The notes beneath the pieces are model-generated. The model ran no database searches, was not told where the DNA came from, and worked only from the letters and a program-made list of their open reading frames with translations. The position numbers and the translations under genes are program-made. A stretch of 5,232 nucleotides of DNA from Acidobacteriota bacterium. GTDB taxonomy: Bacteria; Acidobacteriota; Blastocatellia; Pyrinomonadales; Pyrinomonadaceae. Position 1 is the first letter of the stretch; every line of letters begins with the position of its first letter. Where the stretch lies: positions 1-5,232 of the forward strand of contig CAUJFK010000339.1 in the NCBI GenBank assembly GCA_963169175.1. The letters run 5' to 3'. Of this stretch, positions 5,197-5,232 are shown one piece after another.

Positions 5197-5232
5197 ATGT
5201 TAAAGACGATGCAATCCTATTTCTTGGTCCTG
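5197..5232 (+). CDS. Possible start of downstream gene (cut by window edge)
   Basis: Fourteen bases after the TetR stop, ATG at 5197 opens a frame of 12 codons (MLKTMQSYFLVL) that is still open at the edge. A short basic start followed by hydrophobic residues could be the beginning of a signal peptide or membrane protein, as in efflux operons led by a TetR gene. An in-frame ATG at 5209 is an alternative start. The ribosome site is weak and the piece is too short for identification. Confidence 0.3.
   Translation, partial: MLKTMQSYFLVL

Overview
The window looks like ordinary chromosomal DNA from a Gram-negative-type, environmental bacterium of medium GC. Gene content and style (a permease/substrate-binding fusion, a solitary HicB, an RhlE-type helicase followed by a zinc-ribbon protein, a DUF883 protein, a TetR regulator, and a CACAAAG-type palindromic repeat) would suit Acidobacteriota or a neighbouring phylum. 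This is an impression from gene types, not a computed assignment. No phage, transposase, CRISPR array, rRNA or tRNA is visible.

Layout, left to right. (1) Bases 2-1171 hold the 3' part of a gene for a quaternary-amine (glycine betaine/choline type) ABC importer, in which the permease is fused to its periplasmic binding domain; the gene begins before the window. (2) A HicB-like antitoxin gene (1211-1555, TTG start) has its own plausible promoter and no visible HicA toxin partner. (3) About 420 bp without a convincing gene follow (1556-1976). On the minus strand this stretch holds two short overlapping reading frames, the first behind a good Shine-Dalgarno sequence. (4) A complete DEAD-box RNA helicase of the RhlE type (1977-3176) is followed 18 bp later by a small two-CxxC zinc-ribbon protein with a C-terminal beta-barrel-like segment (3195-3545). 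The two probably form one transcription unit, ending at a strong hairpin (3570-3602). (5) That hairpin also serves the convergent minus-strand gene for a membrane-anchored DUF883 (ElaB/YqjD-like) protein (3632-3976). (6) A 528-bp intergenic region (3977-4504) holds a 17-bp palindrome, a roughly 97-bp imperfect inverted repeat built of CACAAAG units, two GC-rich hairpins, and a TetR-type operator. (7) A TetR/AcrR-family regulator (4505-5182) is followed by the probable first codons of a downstream gene cut by the window edge.

Functionally, the window mixes unrelated housekeeping and accessory units: osmolyte or amine uptake, RNA remodelling, a stress-type membrane-anchored protein, and a local repressor that probably controls itself and the genes beyond the right edge. 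The helicase/zinc-ribbon pair and the CACAAAG inverted repeat merit a closer look. I see no clear evidence of a wholly new multi-gene system.
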